Notes: a model not told the origin generated them from the letters alone. 64,000 nucleotides of DNA from an uncultured Paracoccaceae bacterium (GCA_947498645.1 CANMKS010000001.1:2518032-2582031), one strand, 5' to 3'; numbered from the stretch's first letter, positions 6,667-15,679 are shown. A program made the numbers and translations.

Positions 6667-8268
6667 ATGTTGAACCATATCGCGCACTTGCGCGCTGTTA
6701 TTAAGTTTGTCGCGACTGCATTTCTGATCGTATGCCTTGCACCCGCAGCGCAGGCGCAAAGCATGGAATTTCGCCAAGCCGTTGCAGAGGCCGCGGCCAA
6801 TGATGCTGATCTCGTGGCGTTTTATCGCGAACGCAACTTTGCCGGCATTTGGGCAACAGGCGCTGACCGGAACCGCCGCAACGCCCTTCTTAGCGCGTTT
6901 AACTCTGCGGCTGACCACGGATTGCCGACCAATCAGTATGACGCTGACGCGCTGATCAGCCGCCTGCAGGCGGCAAGCACCCCGCAAGAGCAGGGGCGGC
7001 TTGAGGTCGAATTGACTCGCCAGTTTCTTGACTACGCCCGCGATGTGCAGACCGGTGTTCTCGTCCCATCGCGGATCGATTCAGCCATTCACCGCCAGGT
7101 GCCTTTGCGGTCTCGTGTTGGCACGTTGCGCGCCTTTGCCCAATCCAACCCGGCGGGGTTCATCCGGTCCTTGCCGCCGCAATCGCCCGAATACACCCGC
7201 CTGATGCGCGAAAAGATCGCGATGGAGCGGTTGCTGGCTGATGGCGGCTGGGGACCAACTGTGCCCGGTGGCAAGCTTGAACGCGGTGCCAGTGGTCAGC
7301 GCGTCGTGGCCCTGCGCAATCGCCTGATCGCCATGGGCTTTCTGGGGCGTACCACAACCCAGACCTACGATGATGCGATATTCTCGGCTGTGCAGCAGTT
7401 CCAACTGGCCCACGGTCTGGCAACAGATGGCACGGCCGGTCCCGGCACGTTGGAGCAGATCAACGTCTCTCCCGAGCGTCGTTTGCAGTCCATCATTGTC
7501 GCGATGGAGCGCGAGCGTTGGATCAACCGTCCGCGCGGCGAACGTCATATCTGGGTGAATATCACTGATTTCACCGCCAAAATCATCGACAACGGGGTCG
7601 AGACGTTTTCGACCCGGTCTGTTGTGGGGGCCCGTGCCAGCGACCGTGTGACGCCAGAGTTTTCTGACGTGATGGAATTCATGGTCATCAACCCAAGCTG
7701 GTATGTCCCGCGTTCGATCATCACCAAAGAATATCTGCCGCAACTGCAAGCCAACCCCAATGCCGCACGCAATCTGTTGATTACCGACAGCCGGGGCAGG
7801 GTTGTTGACCGCAGCACGGCTGATTTCAGCGGCTACACCGCGAACAACTTTCCCTATTCCATGCGTGAACCCCCAAGTCAGGGCAACGCCCTTGGTCTGG
7901 TGAAATTCATGTTCCCGAACCGGCACAACATCTATCTGCACGACACCCCTTCAAAAAGCCTCTTTGGCCGCGAGGTCCGTGCTTATAGCCATGGGTGTGT
8001 GCGCCTTGCTGATCCGTTCGACTTTGCCTATGCGCTGCTGGCGCGGCAGACATCGGACCCGCAGGAGTTCTTTCAAAGCCGGCTGCGCACAGGGCGCGAA
8101 CAGCGGGTTGATCTGGCCGATCCGGTGCCGGTGCACCTGATCTATCGCACGGCCTACACGCAGGCCGAGGGGCGCACACAGTATCGCCGCGACATTTATG
8201 GCCGTGACGGACGGATCTGGAATGCGCTTGCCCGCGAGGGGGTGGCTCTTCGCGCCATTCGCGGCTAA
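6667..8268 (+). CDS. L,D-transpeptidase, LdtD/YcbB family
   Basis: A 533-residue periplasmic enzyme that makes direct 3-3 (mDap-mDap) peptidoglycan crosslinks. In order it has: a signal peptide (residues 1-30, ending APAAQAQ), an N-terminal YcbB-type scaffold domain (about 35-195), a peptidoglycan-binding domain (about 205-265, ERGASGQRVVALRNRL) and a YkuD catalytic domain (about 290-480). The catalytic motif is complete: H425 in YLHDTP, then SHGCVR with H442 and nucleophile C444. The length is close to E. coli LdtD. It sits opposite a MepK-like endopeptidase. As a Cys enzyme of this family it should be insensitive to most penicillins but not to carbapenems. Confidence 0.93.
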   Translation: MLNHIAHLRAVIKFVATAFLIVCLAPAAQAQSMEFRQAVAEAAANDADLVAFYRERNFAGIWATGADRNRRNALLSAFNSAADHGLPTNQYDADALISRLQAASTPQEQGRLEVELTRQFLDYARDVQTGVLVPSRIDSAIHRQVPLRSRVGTLRAFAQSNPAGFIRSLPPQSPEYTRLMREKIAMERLLADGGWGPTVPGGKLERGASGQRVVALRNRLIAMGFLGRTTTQTYDDAIFSAVQQFQLAHGLATDGTAGPGTLEQINVSPERRLQSIIVAMERERWINRPRGERHIWVNITDFTAKIIDNGVETFSTRSVVGARASDRVTPEFSDVMEFMVINPSWYVPRSIITKEYLPQLQANPNAARNLLITDSRGRVVDRSTADFSGYTANNFPYSMREPPSQGNALGLVKFMFPNRHNIYLHDTPSKSLFGREVRAYSHGCVRLADPFDFAYALLARQTSDPQEFFQSRLRTGREQRVDLADPVPVHLIYRTAYTQAEGRTQYRRDIYGRDGRIWNALAREGVALRAIRG

Positions 8269-8297
8269 ATCTGACCTCGGAATAATCTCCCGGGGGC

Positions 8298-9362
8298 ATG
8301 ATGGCACAGAGTGTGAAAGATATCGCAACGGCGCTGGGGGCAGAGGCCTTTGGCGCCGTTGATCTTTTGGTGGATGGCGCATCCGAGCCTGCCACGGCAG
8401 GCCCCGGTGATCTGGCGCTGGCGATGACACCGGCCTATGGCGATGCTTTGGCTCAGGGGCGCGCACGTGCCGCTGTGGTCTGGCCCGGTGCCGATTGGCA
8501 GGCGCTGGGGCTGGAGGCCGCAATCATCGCACCCCGTGCGCGGCTTGCCATGGCGGGATTGACGCAGATGCTCGACCGTCCGCTGCCCGGCGATGGGATC
8601 AGCCCACATGCGGCGATTGATCCGACCGCACAGATTGGCAAGAACGTAACTATCGGGGCATTTTCTGTTGTTGGCCCCGGTGCCGTCATTGGTGACAATA
8701 CGTGGATCGCTGATCAGGTAAGCATTGCAGAGGGTGTTCAGCTGGGTGCAGAATGTCAGATACATGCGGGCGCGCGGTTGCGTCGTGGCACCCGCCTTGG
8801 CGCGCGCGTGATCCTGCAACCTAATGCTGCGATTGGCGGCGACGGGTTTTCCTTTGTGACGGCAGAACCCTCCAACGTCGAACTGGCCCGCGAAACGCTT
8901 GGCGAGGGCGAAACCACGATACCGGATGATCCGACATGGCACCGCATCCATTCGCTTGGCGGGGTAGAGATTGGCGACGATGTCGAGGTTGGGGCGAATT
9001 CCTGCGTGGACGCAGGCACCATTCGGGCAACGCGCATTGGTGCCGGCACCAAGATCGACAGCCTTGTGCAAGTGGGGCACAACGTGATTGTCGGCGAACA
9101 TTGCCTGCTCTGCGCCCAGGCGGGCGTTGCGGGGTCCACCGTGATTGGCGATCGCGTCGTGATTGGTGGCAAGGTAGGCGTGGCCGACAACCTGATTGTT
9201 GGTGATGATGTGGTGCTGGGGGGCGGCAGTGTGGTGCTGTCCAACGTGCCTAAGGGCCGTGTGATGATGGGTTATCCGGCCACCAAGATGCAGACCCATA
9301 TTGAAGGCTACAAGGCGCTGCGCCGTTTGCCCCGGACCTTGCGTGATCTGGCAAAGCGTTAA
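8298..9362 (+). CDS. lpxD: UDP-3-O-(3-hydroxyacyl)glucosamine N-acyltransferase
   Basis: A 354-residue LpxD, the third enzyme of lipid A synthesis, which transfers a 3-hydroxyacyl chain from ACP to the 2-amino group of UDP-3-O-acylglucosamine. An N-terminal uridine-binding domain (about 1-100) is followed by a left-handed beta-helix of hexapeptide repeats (IGKNVTIGAFSVVGPGAVIG). The catalytic base is H261 (LVQVGHNV), and the family motif GGDGFSF is at 180-186. ATG codons at 8298 and 8301 both follow a G-rich ribosome site. In many proteobacteria lpxD lies between skp and fabZ; here that operon (31-37 kb) lacks it and lpxD is instead followed by its own acyl carrier protein and ketosynthase genes. 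Confidence 0.93.
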   Translation: MMAQSVKDIATALGAEAFGAVDLLVDGASEPATAGPGDLALAMTPAYGDALAQGRARAAVVWPGADWQALGLEAAIIAPRARLAMAGLTQMLDRPLPGDGISPHAAIDPTAQIGKNVTIGAFSVVGPGAVIGDNTWIADQVSIAEGVQLGAECQIHAGARLRRGTRLGARVILQPNAAIGGDGFSFVTAEPSNVELARETLGEGETTIPDDPTWHRIHSLGGVEIGDDVEVGANSCVDAGTIRATRIGAGTKIDSLVQVGHNVIVGEHCLLCAQAGVAGSTVIGDRVVIGGKVGVADNLIVGDDVVLGGGSVVLSNVPKGRVMMGYPATKMQTHIEGYKALRRLPRTLRDLAKR

Positions 9363-9427
9363 ACACCTGTTTCAAATCGCCGCTAGAACCACTACATGAT
9401 CCGCAGCAACAACAGTGACAAAAACAG

Positions 9428-9688
9428 ATGAGCATCAAAGATCAGGTCATCGCCATCATCGCCGGGCAAGCCATGCTGGAGCCATCGGACATCAAGATGG
9501 ATCACACGCTGGAGGATGTGGGTATCGACAGCCTCGGGCTGGTCGAAAGCATCTTTGCTATCGAGGAAACTTTTGACATCACAGTTCCCTTCAACGCCAA
9601 CGACCCACAGGCGGGCGACTTCGATATTTCTTCGGTCGCTGCAATCATCAAGGCGGTCGAGCAACTGAAAGCGGAGCAGGCGGGCTAG
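9428..9688 (+). CDS. Specialised acyl carrier protein
   Basis: An 86-residue acyl carrier protein. The phosphopantetheine attachment serine is S35 in the GIDSLGLVE motif, with acidic flanking helices typical of the four-helix fold. It is distinct from a housekeeping AcpP, which would normally sit beside fabD/fabG. It lies between lpxD and a ketosynthase gene, abutting the latter directly (stop at 9688, next ATG at 9689). This suggests it carries a particular acyl chain for lipid A or another envelope lipid, by analogy with AcpXL and its adjacent ketosynthases in rhizobia. That role is inference. Confidence 0.88.
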   Translation: MSIKDQVIAIIAGQAMLEPSDIKMDHTLEDVGIDSLGLVESIFAIEETFDITVPFNANDPQAGDFDISSVAAIIKAVEQLKAEQAG

Positions 9689-10897
9689 ATGAACCGCGTC
9701 GTCATCACCGGGGCAGGGACGATCAATTCGCTAGGCGCGGATGTGCCGGCCACCTATGAGGCGATGCGCGAAGGCCGCTGCGGGATTGGCCAGCTGGAAA
9801 TCGCGGATGTGGATCGTCTGTCAATCCAGATTGGTGGCCAGATCAAGGGCTATGATGAGGCCGCGCATTTCAATCGACAGCAAATATCGCTCTATGACCG
9901 GTTCACGCAGTTTACGCTGCTGGCCGCGCGGCAGGCGATTGGACAATCAGGGCTGACATTCTCGGGCGCATTGGCCGATCACTCGGGCGTCGTTCTGGGC
10001 ACCTCTGGTGGCGGGTTGAACACACAGGATGAGAATTACCGGGCCGTCTATGAAGCGGGCAAGAACAGGGTGCATCCGTTTATCGTACCCAAGCTGATGA
10101 ACAATGCGGCCGCCAGCCATGTGTCGATGGAATGGAACCTGCGCGGCCCGTCCTTTACCGTGGCAACCGCCTGCGCGTCCTCCAACCACGCCATGGGGCA
10201 AGCCTTTAACATGGTCCGCTGTGGCATGGCCAAGGTGATGGTCACCGGCGGATCAGAGGCGATGTTGTGCTTTGGCGGCATCAAGGCCTGGGAAGGGCTG
10301 CGCGTGATGTCCAAGGACGCCTGCCGCCCGTTTTCTGCCACGCGCAACGGAATGGTGCAGGGCGAAGGCGCGGGCGTATTTGTGTTCGAGGACTACGCAC
10401 ATGCAAAGGCACGTGGCGCGGATATTCTGTGCGAAGTGATCGGCTTTGCGATGTCCTCGGATGCGTCCGATATTGTCACGCCATCCAAACAGGGGGCCGC
10501 AAGGGCGATTGCCGGGGCGATAAAGGATGCCGGGCTCGACAGCGCTGAGGTTGGCTATATCAACGCCCATGGCACCGGCACAGCAGCCAATGACAAGACC
10601 GAATGCGCGGCGGTTGCCGACGTCTTTGGCGCACATGCGGACAAGCTGATGATGTCATCGACAAAGTCGATGCATGGGCATTTGATCGGTGGCACGGGTG
10701 CTGTGGAACTGCTGGCCTGCATCATGGCCTTGCGTGACGGTGTTGTGGCACCCACAATTGGTTATGAAGAACCCGACCCCGAATGCGCATTGGACGTGGT
10801 GCCAAATGTCGCGCGGGATGCAAAGGTTGATGTGGCCCTGTCAAACGCCTTTGCCTTTGGTGGCCTGAACGCGGTTATTGCGCTGCGGAAGCACTAG
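9689..10897 (+). CDS. Beta-ketoacyl-ACP synthase, FabF-like
   Basis: A 402-residue KAS I/II-type condensing enzyme. The Cys-His-His triad is present: nucleophile C162 (ATACASSNHAMG) and the histidines in INAHGTGT and STKSMHGHLIGGTGA. It elongates acyl-ACP with malonyl-ACP. It follows the ACP gene without a gap, so the two are co-translated and probably work as a pair. The gene ends in a 23-base tail-to-tail overlap with the acyltransferase gene on the other strand. Whether it makes a long or modified chain for LpxD, or serves a different lipid, cannot be told from the sequence. Confidence 0.9.
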   Translation: MNRVVITGAGTINSLGADVPATYEAMREGRCGIGQLEIADVDRLSIQIGGQIKGYDEAAHFNRQQISLYDRFTQFTLLAARQAIGQSGLTFSGALADHSGVVLGTSGGGLNTQDENYRAVYEAGKNRVHPFIVPKLMNNAAASHVSMEWNLRGPSFTVATACASSNHAMGQAFNMVRCGMAKVMVTGGSEAMLCFGGIKAWEGLRVMSKDACRPFSATRNGMVQGEGAGVFVFEDYAHAKARGADILCEVIGFAMSSDASDIVTPSKQGAARAIAGAIKDAGLDSAEVGYINAHGTGTAANDKTECAAVADVFGAHADKLMMSSTKSMHGHLIGGTGAVELLACIMALRDGVVAPTIGYEEPDPECALDVVPNVARDAKVDVALSNAFAFGGLNAVIALRKH

Positions 10898-11966
10898 GGC
10901 GGAACCGACCCAAGGCCGTGCGGAAGGTCTTGAGGTTGCGTTCAAAGACCGCGGCAAAGAGTAACCCCACAATGAACGGCGCGGTGATCAGGATCACATA
11001 GCGGCCCGCCATCGGCTCTGGCAGGACTGCGTCAAACAGGTGCAATGTGGGGTAATGCGTCACATAGAGCGAAAAGCTGGCCCCGGCGGCCCATCTGATC
11101 CATGCGATGTCGGTTGTGCGTGATTGCCAAAGGCGGGCCATGCCAAAGAGGTGCATGGTGGTCAGTGCGCCAATGATGGCGTTCCAGATCAATTCATCCG
11201 AGAAGCCAAGCACGCTGCGGGCGTCTTCGACACCCAAGGTGGCCGCGGTCATTTCACGCAATGCTGTAGGCAGGCCGATCCCGATCCCCGTGGCATAAAG
11301 GAGTGGACCGCCCAGGGTGAGGATCAAGGCAATCAAAGCGGACTGCGGCACAAAGCGCCCCTCCCGGACCGCATACCAAACAAATACGCCCATCAGCCAT
11401 GCAGGCATGAGTAGCAGGATGGGCAGGCCAACAAGGGCCACGATTGCGCCCAAGACGACATAGCGTTTGATCCCCGACAGAAACATCGCTGCGGCAAAGA
11501 GGGCATAATAGGCGGCCTCATAGCTTAGCGACCAAAGCGGGCCGTTGGTGCCAAGACGCATCCGGTCAAAAAGGCGGAATTCATTGCTGAAACTGGCCCC
11601 TCGCAGGATGAACTCACCAAACCCGTGGATGTGATAGAATTGTGCAGGATAGGATGAAGGCCGGATGCCATAGCCGATCCGGTCGAAAATGAACGTCAGG
11701 AGCAAGGCTGGCACCAGAACCGACCACAACCGTGTCAAACGGTTGAAGGTGAACGTGGCCCCATCCGCATCGCGGCCGGCCGCATAGGCGATCACAAGGC
11801 CGGAAATCACGAAAAAGACAATGACCGCGTCACTGCCAAGGTTCCATTCGCGGATGATGATATAGTCGCCGTTGGTAAAGCGGGGGTAGGCCCAATGCGA
11901 GATCACGACGGTGACGGTCGCCAGAATACGCAGCACATCAAGCCAGAGCGAAAAGCCCCGGTTCAT
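10875..11966 (-). CDS. Acyltransferase 3 family (OafA-like) membrane protein
   Basis: A 363-residue integral membrane protein with about ten hydrophobic segments. The N-terminal motif LDVLRILATVTVVISHWAY corresponds to the family's first helix, although the typical R-x-x-A-x-L-x-V-x-x-H pattern is slightly altered. A further motif (GPLWSLSYEAAYYALF) is the GxLWSLxxExxFY signature. Such enzymes O-acetylate or O-acylate surface sugars, peptidoglycan or lipids, using the conserved His and Arg. It is downstream of, and overlaps by four bases (ATGA), a di-iron hydroxylase-type gene, so both are likely one operon. The substrate is unknown. Confidence 0.88.
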   Translation of the reverse strand: MNRGFSLWLDVLRILATVTVVISHWAYPRFTNGDYIIIREWNLGSDAVIVFFVISGLVIAYAAGRDADGATFTFNRLTRLWSVLVPALLLTFIFDRIGYGIRPSSYPAQFYHIHGFGEFILRGASFSNEFRLFDRMRLGTNGPLWSLSYEAAYYALFAAAMFLSGIKRYVVLGAIVALVGLPILLLMPAWLMGVFVWYAVREGRFVPQSALIALILTLGGPLLYATGIGIGLPTALREMTAATLGVEDARSVLGFSDELIWNAIIGALTTMHLFGMARLWQSRTTDIAWIRWAAGASFSLYVTHYPTLHLFDAVLPEPMAGRYVILITAPFIVGLLFAAVFERNLKTFRTALGRFRPSASAAQ

Positions 11967-12946
11967 TGCGGTTTGATGCGCTGGCTTTGATCCCGGTTGG
12001 CCTGCGTTTTCCAGCTTTCCACGAATGGATGAAAAAGCGCGGCGGCGAGCGTTGGGTGCGGCTGCTCGATCGGGTTGCCTTGGCCGTCGGCCAGACCAAA
12101 TTCTAGGATTTCATGCTCTTTGGGGACGTAAAGCGTGCCGAACATCCAATCCCAGAAGGCGAAGACTTCACCATAGTTCTTGTTATGGTGTTTGACGGCG
12201 CTTGAATGGTGGATCTGGTGCTGGGCGGGCGAGATAAAGATATGTTCCAGCAAAGGCCCATAGCTGAGCCAGATATGGCTATGCCGCAGGTTTGATCCCA
12301 GCATGTTGAAAATGACGTATCCCGCATTTGCCGACCCGATGGTGACAAGGCTGATTTCGCCCATCAGCGCAAAGAGCATCACACCTTGCACGATCCCCAC
12401 GACAACGCTGTAGATGACATCGCGGATCAGCAAAAAGACAGGGTGATTGCGGTAGGCAGTCAGCGGCGTCAGGACCTCGGCCGAGTGATGCACTGAATGG
12501 AAAGGCCAAAGCAGCCGGTTTTCATGGTGGATGTAATGCGCCCAGTATTTGCAGAAATCCAGTGTCAGGATCATGATCAGCGTTGCAAGCGCACTGCGCC
12601 AAAGCGTTGGTTCAGCGGGCAAATTAGGGCTGGCAAACCAGTCGGACAGCACGCCAATGGTGCCGTGCGACATGGCCGTGGCAAACCCGATTACGGCAAA
12701 GAAACCCAAAACGCCGAATACCGTATTGAACAGGAACACCTTGATATCGACCAGATTGGATTTGTGCAGGTAAATCTTGGCCGGAAATACCCAGCGCAAG
12801 AAGCTGGCAGGCCTGCCGCGATAGTGCCAAAGCGCATAGGCGATCACCAATGTCGCGGCCAAATAGACAAGACCCATGCGCGATTCCCAGCTGAGCAAAT
12901 GCCCAAGCATGGTAATCCCAAGATCGTCCATAAATTCACGCATCAT
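11963..12946 (-). CDS. Sterol desaturase/fatty acid hydroxylase superfamily protein
   Basis: A 327-residue membrane protein with the eight-histidine di-iron pattern of this superfamily: HYIHH (137-141), HSVHH (150-154) and HQIHH (243-247). Hydrophobic segments occur near residues 25-45, 72-92, 118-132, 170-200. Members hydroxylate or desaturate lipids such as sterols, carotenoids, sphingoid bases or acyl chains. It forms a two-gene operon with an acyltransferase, opposite lpxD-acp-ketosynthase. A role in modifying an envelope lipid is a fair inference, but no substrate can be read from the sequence. Confidence 0.88.
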   Translation of the reverse strand: MMREFMDDLGITMLGHLLSWESRMGLVYLAATLVIAYALWHYRGRPASFLRWVFPAKIYLHKSNLVDIKVFLFNTVFGVLGFFAVIGFATAMSHGTIGVLSDWFASPNLPAEPTLWRSALATLIMILTLDFCKYWAHYIHHENRLLWPFHSVHHSAEVLTPLTAYRNHPVFLLIRDVIYSVVVGIVQGVMLFALMGEISLVTIGSANAGYVIFNMLGSNLRHSHIWLSYGPLLEHIFISPAQHQIHHSSAVKHHNKNYGEVFAFWDWMFGTLYVPKEHEILEFGLADGQGNPIEQPHPTLAAALFHPFVESWKTQANRDQSQRIKPQ

Positions 12947-13024
12947 CAGTCTCGGCCCCGTGCAGTAGGGGTTTTATAGAAACCGAATGGGGAAATTTGA
13001 TGACCAATCTGTCAGCAAGCCCCG

Positions 13025-13633
13025 TTATTCGCTGCTTGTGGAGGATGAGGCATCATACCCCGCAGTGAAACCGCTCAACGACAAGGTCAGAATAACCTCT
13101 TCTGCCGGGGCCGCCGCCGGAACAAGGCGCAAGGTGGCCGTGGCGCCGCGCTTGAATCCTTCGATGTCTTCCGGTGTGAAACCGATCCGCGCAACACAGC
13201 CCGCAGCATTGCAGAATGTGAACGGATAACGCCGGGGATTGGCACCATCAACTGACATCGTCAGTTGCTGGGTCAGCAGCGTCTCCAGCGGCACGACAAC
13301 ATTGGCACCTGCCGCGGCGCGCCCGCCTTCGGGCAGCCGGAAGAAGTTGAACTCGGCCACTGCCAGCCCGGTTTCATTCATCAGCAACTGATACAGATTG
13401 CAGGCATCGCGCTGGCCCTCAGGTGCCTTGATGCAGCGCAGCGCCCAATCGCCATAGGTTTCGCGCACGTAAGGTTCACCTGGTTGCGGTCCGACAGGTT
13501 CACCCAAATCAAGGCTGTTATCCACCTCTGGCGTTTCGGCCTCGGCGCCTTCGTCCGTTGTTTCCTGAGCGATGGCCCCGCCAGCCTGCATCAGCAAAGC
13601 GGCAAGAAAAACGGATTTGAGGATACTGCGCAT
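13025..13633 (-). CDS. IalB-family (invasion-associated locus B) periplasmic protein
   Basis: A 202-residue secreted protein. The ATG at 13633 is preceded by AGGAC at good spacing and starts a signal peptide (SILKSVFLAALLMQAGGAIA). Then come an acidic linker and the IalB domain, with the family pattern YGDWALRCI and paired cysteines (C-x-N-L-Y near residue 100, and FCNAAGCVARIG). IalB proteins are widespread in alphaproteobacteria; the name comes from Bartonella, but in free-living species the role is unknown, possibly envelope-related. It is monocistronic with a long structured leader. Confidence 0.85.
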   Translation of the reverse strand: MRSILKSVFLAALLMQAGGAIAQETTDEGAEAETPEVDNSLDLGEPVGPQPGEPYVRETYGDWALRCIKAPEGQRDACNLYQLLMNETGLAVAEFNFFRLPEGGRAAAGANVVVPLETLLTQQLTMSVDGANPRRYPFTFCNAAGCVARIGFTPEDIEGFKRGATATLRLVPAAAPAEEVILTLSLSGFTAGYDASSSTSSE

Positions 13634-13751
13634 GGGTTTGTCCTTTTGAACTTTGCGGCGGCTTAACATGCGCGTCATGGGCTGTCAGTGCCAAAAATAC
13701 AGGCGATGGCAGTCTTTCGCTCACAATGTTGCGGGGTCCCGGAAATGAAGA

Positions 13752-13809
13752 AGGGCCCCCAAAAGGACCCTGCTCCATGTTCTCCCTGTCGGACTTGGCC
13801 GACTAATTG
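13752..13809 (-). ncRNA. Structured leader or short RNA upstream of ialB
   Basis: Downstream of a good minus-strand promoter lie two hairpins: GTCGG/CCGAC at 13788-13803 and a 7-bp GGGYCC-type stem at 13752-13771 followed on the minus strand by TCTTCATTT. The second looks like a weak terminator. Between them is a ribosome-site-like AGGGAG and an ATG at 13778 that opens an 86-codon frame running into ialB in another phase. This could be a leader with attenuation, an upstream peptide, or a roughly 60-nucleotide RNA. No known RNA family was recognised. Confidence 0.35.
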
Positions 13810-13815
13810 CGCCAG

Positions 13816-13844
13816 AAGCTAGACAATGCCCCGCGTAGCGTCAA
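13816..13844 (-). promoter_or_regulatory. Sigma-70-type promoter for the ialB leader
   Basis: On the minus strand TTGACG (13839-13844) and TAGCTT (13816-13821) are separated by exactly 17 bases, close to the housekeeping consensus. The predicted transcription start is near 13809, giving ialB a leader of about 175 bases. Confidence 0.6.
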
Positions 13845-13879
13845 CAGCAAAAATCTGACAATGTGGTGAGACTATCGGG

Positions 13880-13990
13880 CGCCGAAAAAAGCCGTGCCCG
13901 AAGGCACGGCAGGTCTAACAGGGAGGTATCATCCAATCCGCGCAATCGCACGCAATGGACGCCTTTAAGGTGGCACGAAATGGTTAAGAA
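13880..13990 (-). ncRNA. Candidate small RNA with CCTCCC motif and intrinsic terminator
   Basis: A perfect 8-bp hairpin, GCCGTGCC-ttcg-GGCACGGC on the minus strand (13891-13910), is followed by six T residues: a textbook intrinsic terminator. No minus-strand protein gene lies upstream that could need it, because the next gene starts at 14028 on the plus strand. The only material available is about 110 bases of minus-strand DNA, which carries an anti-Shine-Dalgarno-like CCTCCC at 13921-13926. This suggests a short trans-acting RNA. The 5' end is a guess and no strong promoter was found. Confidence 0.4.
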
Positions 13991-14027
13991 TGTATCTTGA
14001 TGCGAACGCATACGGGGAAAGACACAG

Positions 14028-15569
14028 ATGTCAGAGACGATTTTCATGGGTGGCGGCGGTGAAAACTACGCTGAACCGCAGGTTTTGCTTTTGGACAAGG
14101 CCAACCGGCACGGGCTGATCGCGGGGGCCACTGGTACGGGCAAGACGGTCACGTTGCAGATCATGGCCGAAGGGTTTGCCGCCCAGGGCGTGCCGGTCTT
14201 TCTGTCGGACGTGAAGGGCGACCTGTCGGGGTTGGCGGTCAGCGGGTCGCCTGATTTCAAACTGCACGAACCCTTCATGGCGCGGGCCAATACCATCGGG
14301 CTGGACCTGCAATATGATCAGTTTCCGGTGACCTTCTGGGATCTTTTTGGCGAAAAGGGTCATCCGATCCGCGCGACGGTCGCCGAGATGGGGCCATTGC
14401 TGCTGTCGCGTTTGATGGATCTGACGGATGTACAGGAAGGCGTGTTGAATGTCGCCTTCCGCGCGGCCGACGAAGAAGGTCTCCCGCTTCTCGACCTCAA
14501 GGATTTGCAGGCGCTGTTGGTCTGGGTTGGGCAGAACGCAAAAGAACTGTCATTGCGTTATGGCAATGTGGCGTCTTCTTCGGTGGGTGCGATCCAGCGG
14601 CAGTTGCTGGTGTTGGAGAATCAGGGCGGCACGGCGCTCTTTGGCGAACCTGCTCTTGATCTCTCGGATATGATGCGTACCCGCGACGGGCGCGGCGAGA
14701 TCAACATTCTGGCCGCAGATCAGCTGATGGGGAGCCCACGTCTTTATGCAACCTTCCTGCTGTGGTTGCTGTCAGAGCTGTTTGAAGAACTGCCCGAGGT
14801 TGGCAACCCCGACAAACCCAAACTGGTGTTCTTCTTTGACGAAGCGCATCTGCTTTTCGATGACGCGCCCAAGGCGCTGGTCGATAAGGTCGAACAGGTG
14901 GCGCGCCTGATCCGGTCCAAGGGTGTGGGCGTGTATTTTGTCACGCAGAACCCCGCCGATATTCCCGATGATGTACTGGGCCAGTTGGGCAACCGGGTGC
15001 AACATGCGCTGCGCGCCTTCACCGCCAAGGACCGCAAAGAATTAAAGACAGCCGCCCAAACCTACCGCGACAATCCCGGCTTTGACACGGCTGCGGCCAT
15101 CCAGGAGGTCGGCACAGGCGAGGCGGTCACGTCATTCCTTGACCGCAAGGGCATCCCGATGATCGTAGAGCGGACTCTGATCCGCCCGCCATCATCGCAA
15201 CTGGGTCCGATCGATATGCCCACGCGCAAGGCGATCATGCAAGCCTCTGACATGGCTGGGAAATACGACAAGACGCTTGATCGAGAAAGCGCCTTTGAGA
15301 TACTTGGCAAGCGCGCCGAGGCCGCTGCCAAAGCAGCAGAAGAGGCAGAAGCCGAAGAAGAGCGGCTGGAGCAGAAAGAGCGCGAGTTCAAACAGGCGCG
15401 GCGTTATGATCGGGGCAGCAGTTCCAGCAGCCGGTCCAGCCGGTCACGCAAATCCTCTGGTGGCGGTTTTGGTGGGGCGCTGGCCTCTGTGGTTGCCAAA
15501 GAACTGAAGGGAACAACAGGGCGCAGGCTGGTGCGGGGCATTCTGGGCGGATTGTTCAAGGGGCGCTGA
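14028..15569 (+). CDS. HerA-like DUF853 family ATPase (YjgR-type)
   Basis: A 513-residue P-loop ATPase of the DUF853/HerA-C family. The Walker A motif is GATGTGKT at 33-40 and the Walker B is [12 protein letters not shown] near 268-279; a sensor-like FVTQNP follows. After the core, residues about 425-490 are a charged, Ala/Glu-rich coiled coil and a Ser/Arg-rich low-complexity stretch, then a conserved C-terminal tail. The ATG at 14028 follows GGGGAAAG. Family members resemble DNA-translocating HerA/FtsK ATPases, but the cellular job of YjgR is not established. It stands alone here. Confidence 0.85.
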   Translation: MSETIFMGGGGENYAEPQVLLLDKANRHGLIAGATGTGKTVTLQIMAEGFAAQGVPVFLSDVKGDLSGLAVSGSPDFKLHEPFMARANTIGLDLQYDQFPVTFWDLFGEKGHPIRATVAEMGPLLLSRLMDLTDVQEGVLNVAFRAADEEGLPLLDLKDLQALLVWVGQNAKELSLRYGNVASSSVGAIQRQLLVLENQGGTALFGEPALDLSDMMRTRDGRGEINILAADQLMGSPRLYATFLLWLLSELFEELPEVGNPDKPKLVFFFDEAHLLFDDAPKALVDKVEQVARLIRSKGVGVYFVTQNPADIPDDVLGQLGNRVQHALRAFTAKDRKELKTAAQTYRDNPGFDTAAAIQEVGTGEAVTSFLDRKGIPMIVERTLIRPPSSQLGPIDMPTRKAIMQASDMAGKYDKTLDRESAFEILGKRAEAAAKAAEEAEAEEERLEQKEREFKQARRYDRGSSSSSRSSRSRKSSGGGFGGALASVVAKELKGTTGRRLVRGILGGLFKGR

Positions 15570-15679
15570 TGTCTGCGCCCCGTGACTGCCGAGAGGTGCC
15601 TGAGAACGGCCTTTTTTGAGCCCAAAGGCGCTAACCAGGCCAGGACGTCAGGCAGATGGTGAACGTCTTGTCGTCCGGC

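Noticed and set aside
5755..6987. A 410-residue version of the MepK-like protein starting at 6987
   Set aside because: The extra N-terminus overlaps the start of the divergent L,D-transpeptidase gene and lacks any export signal; the Tat signal starts at 6324.
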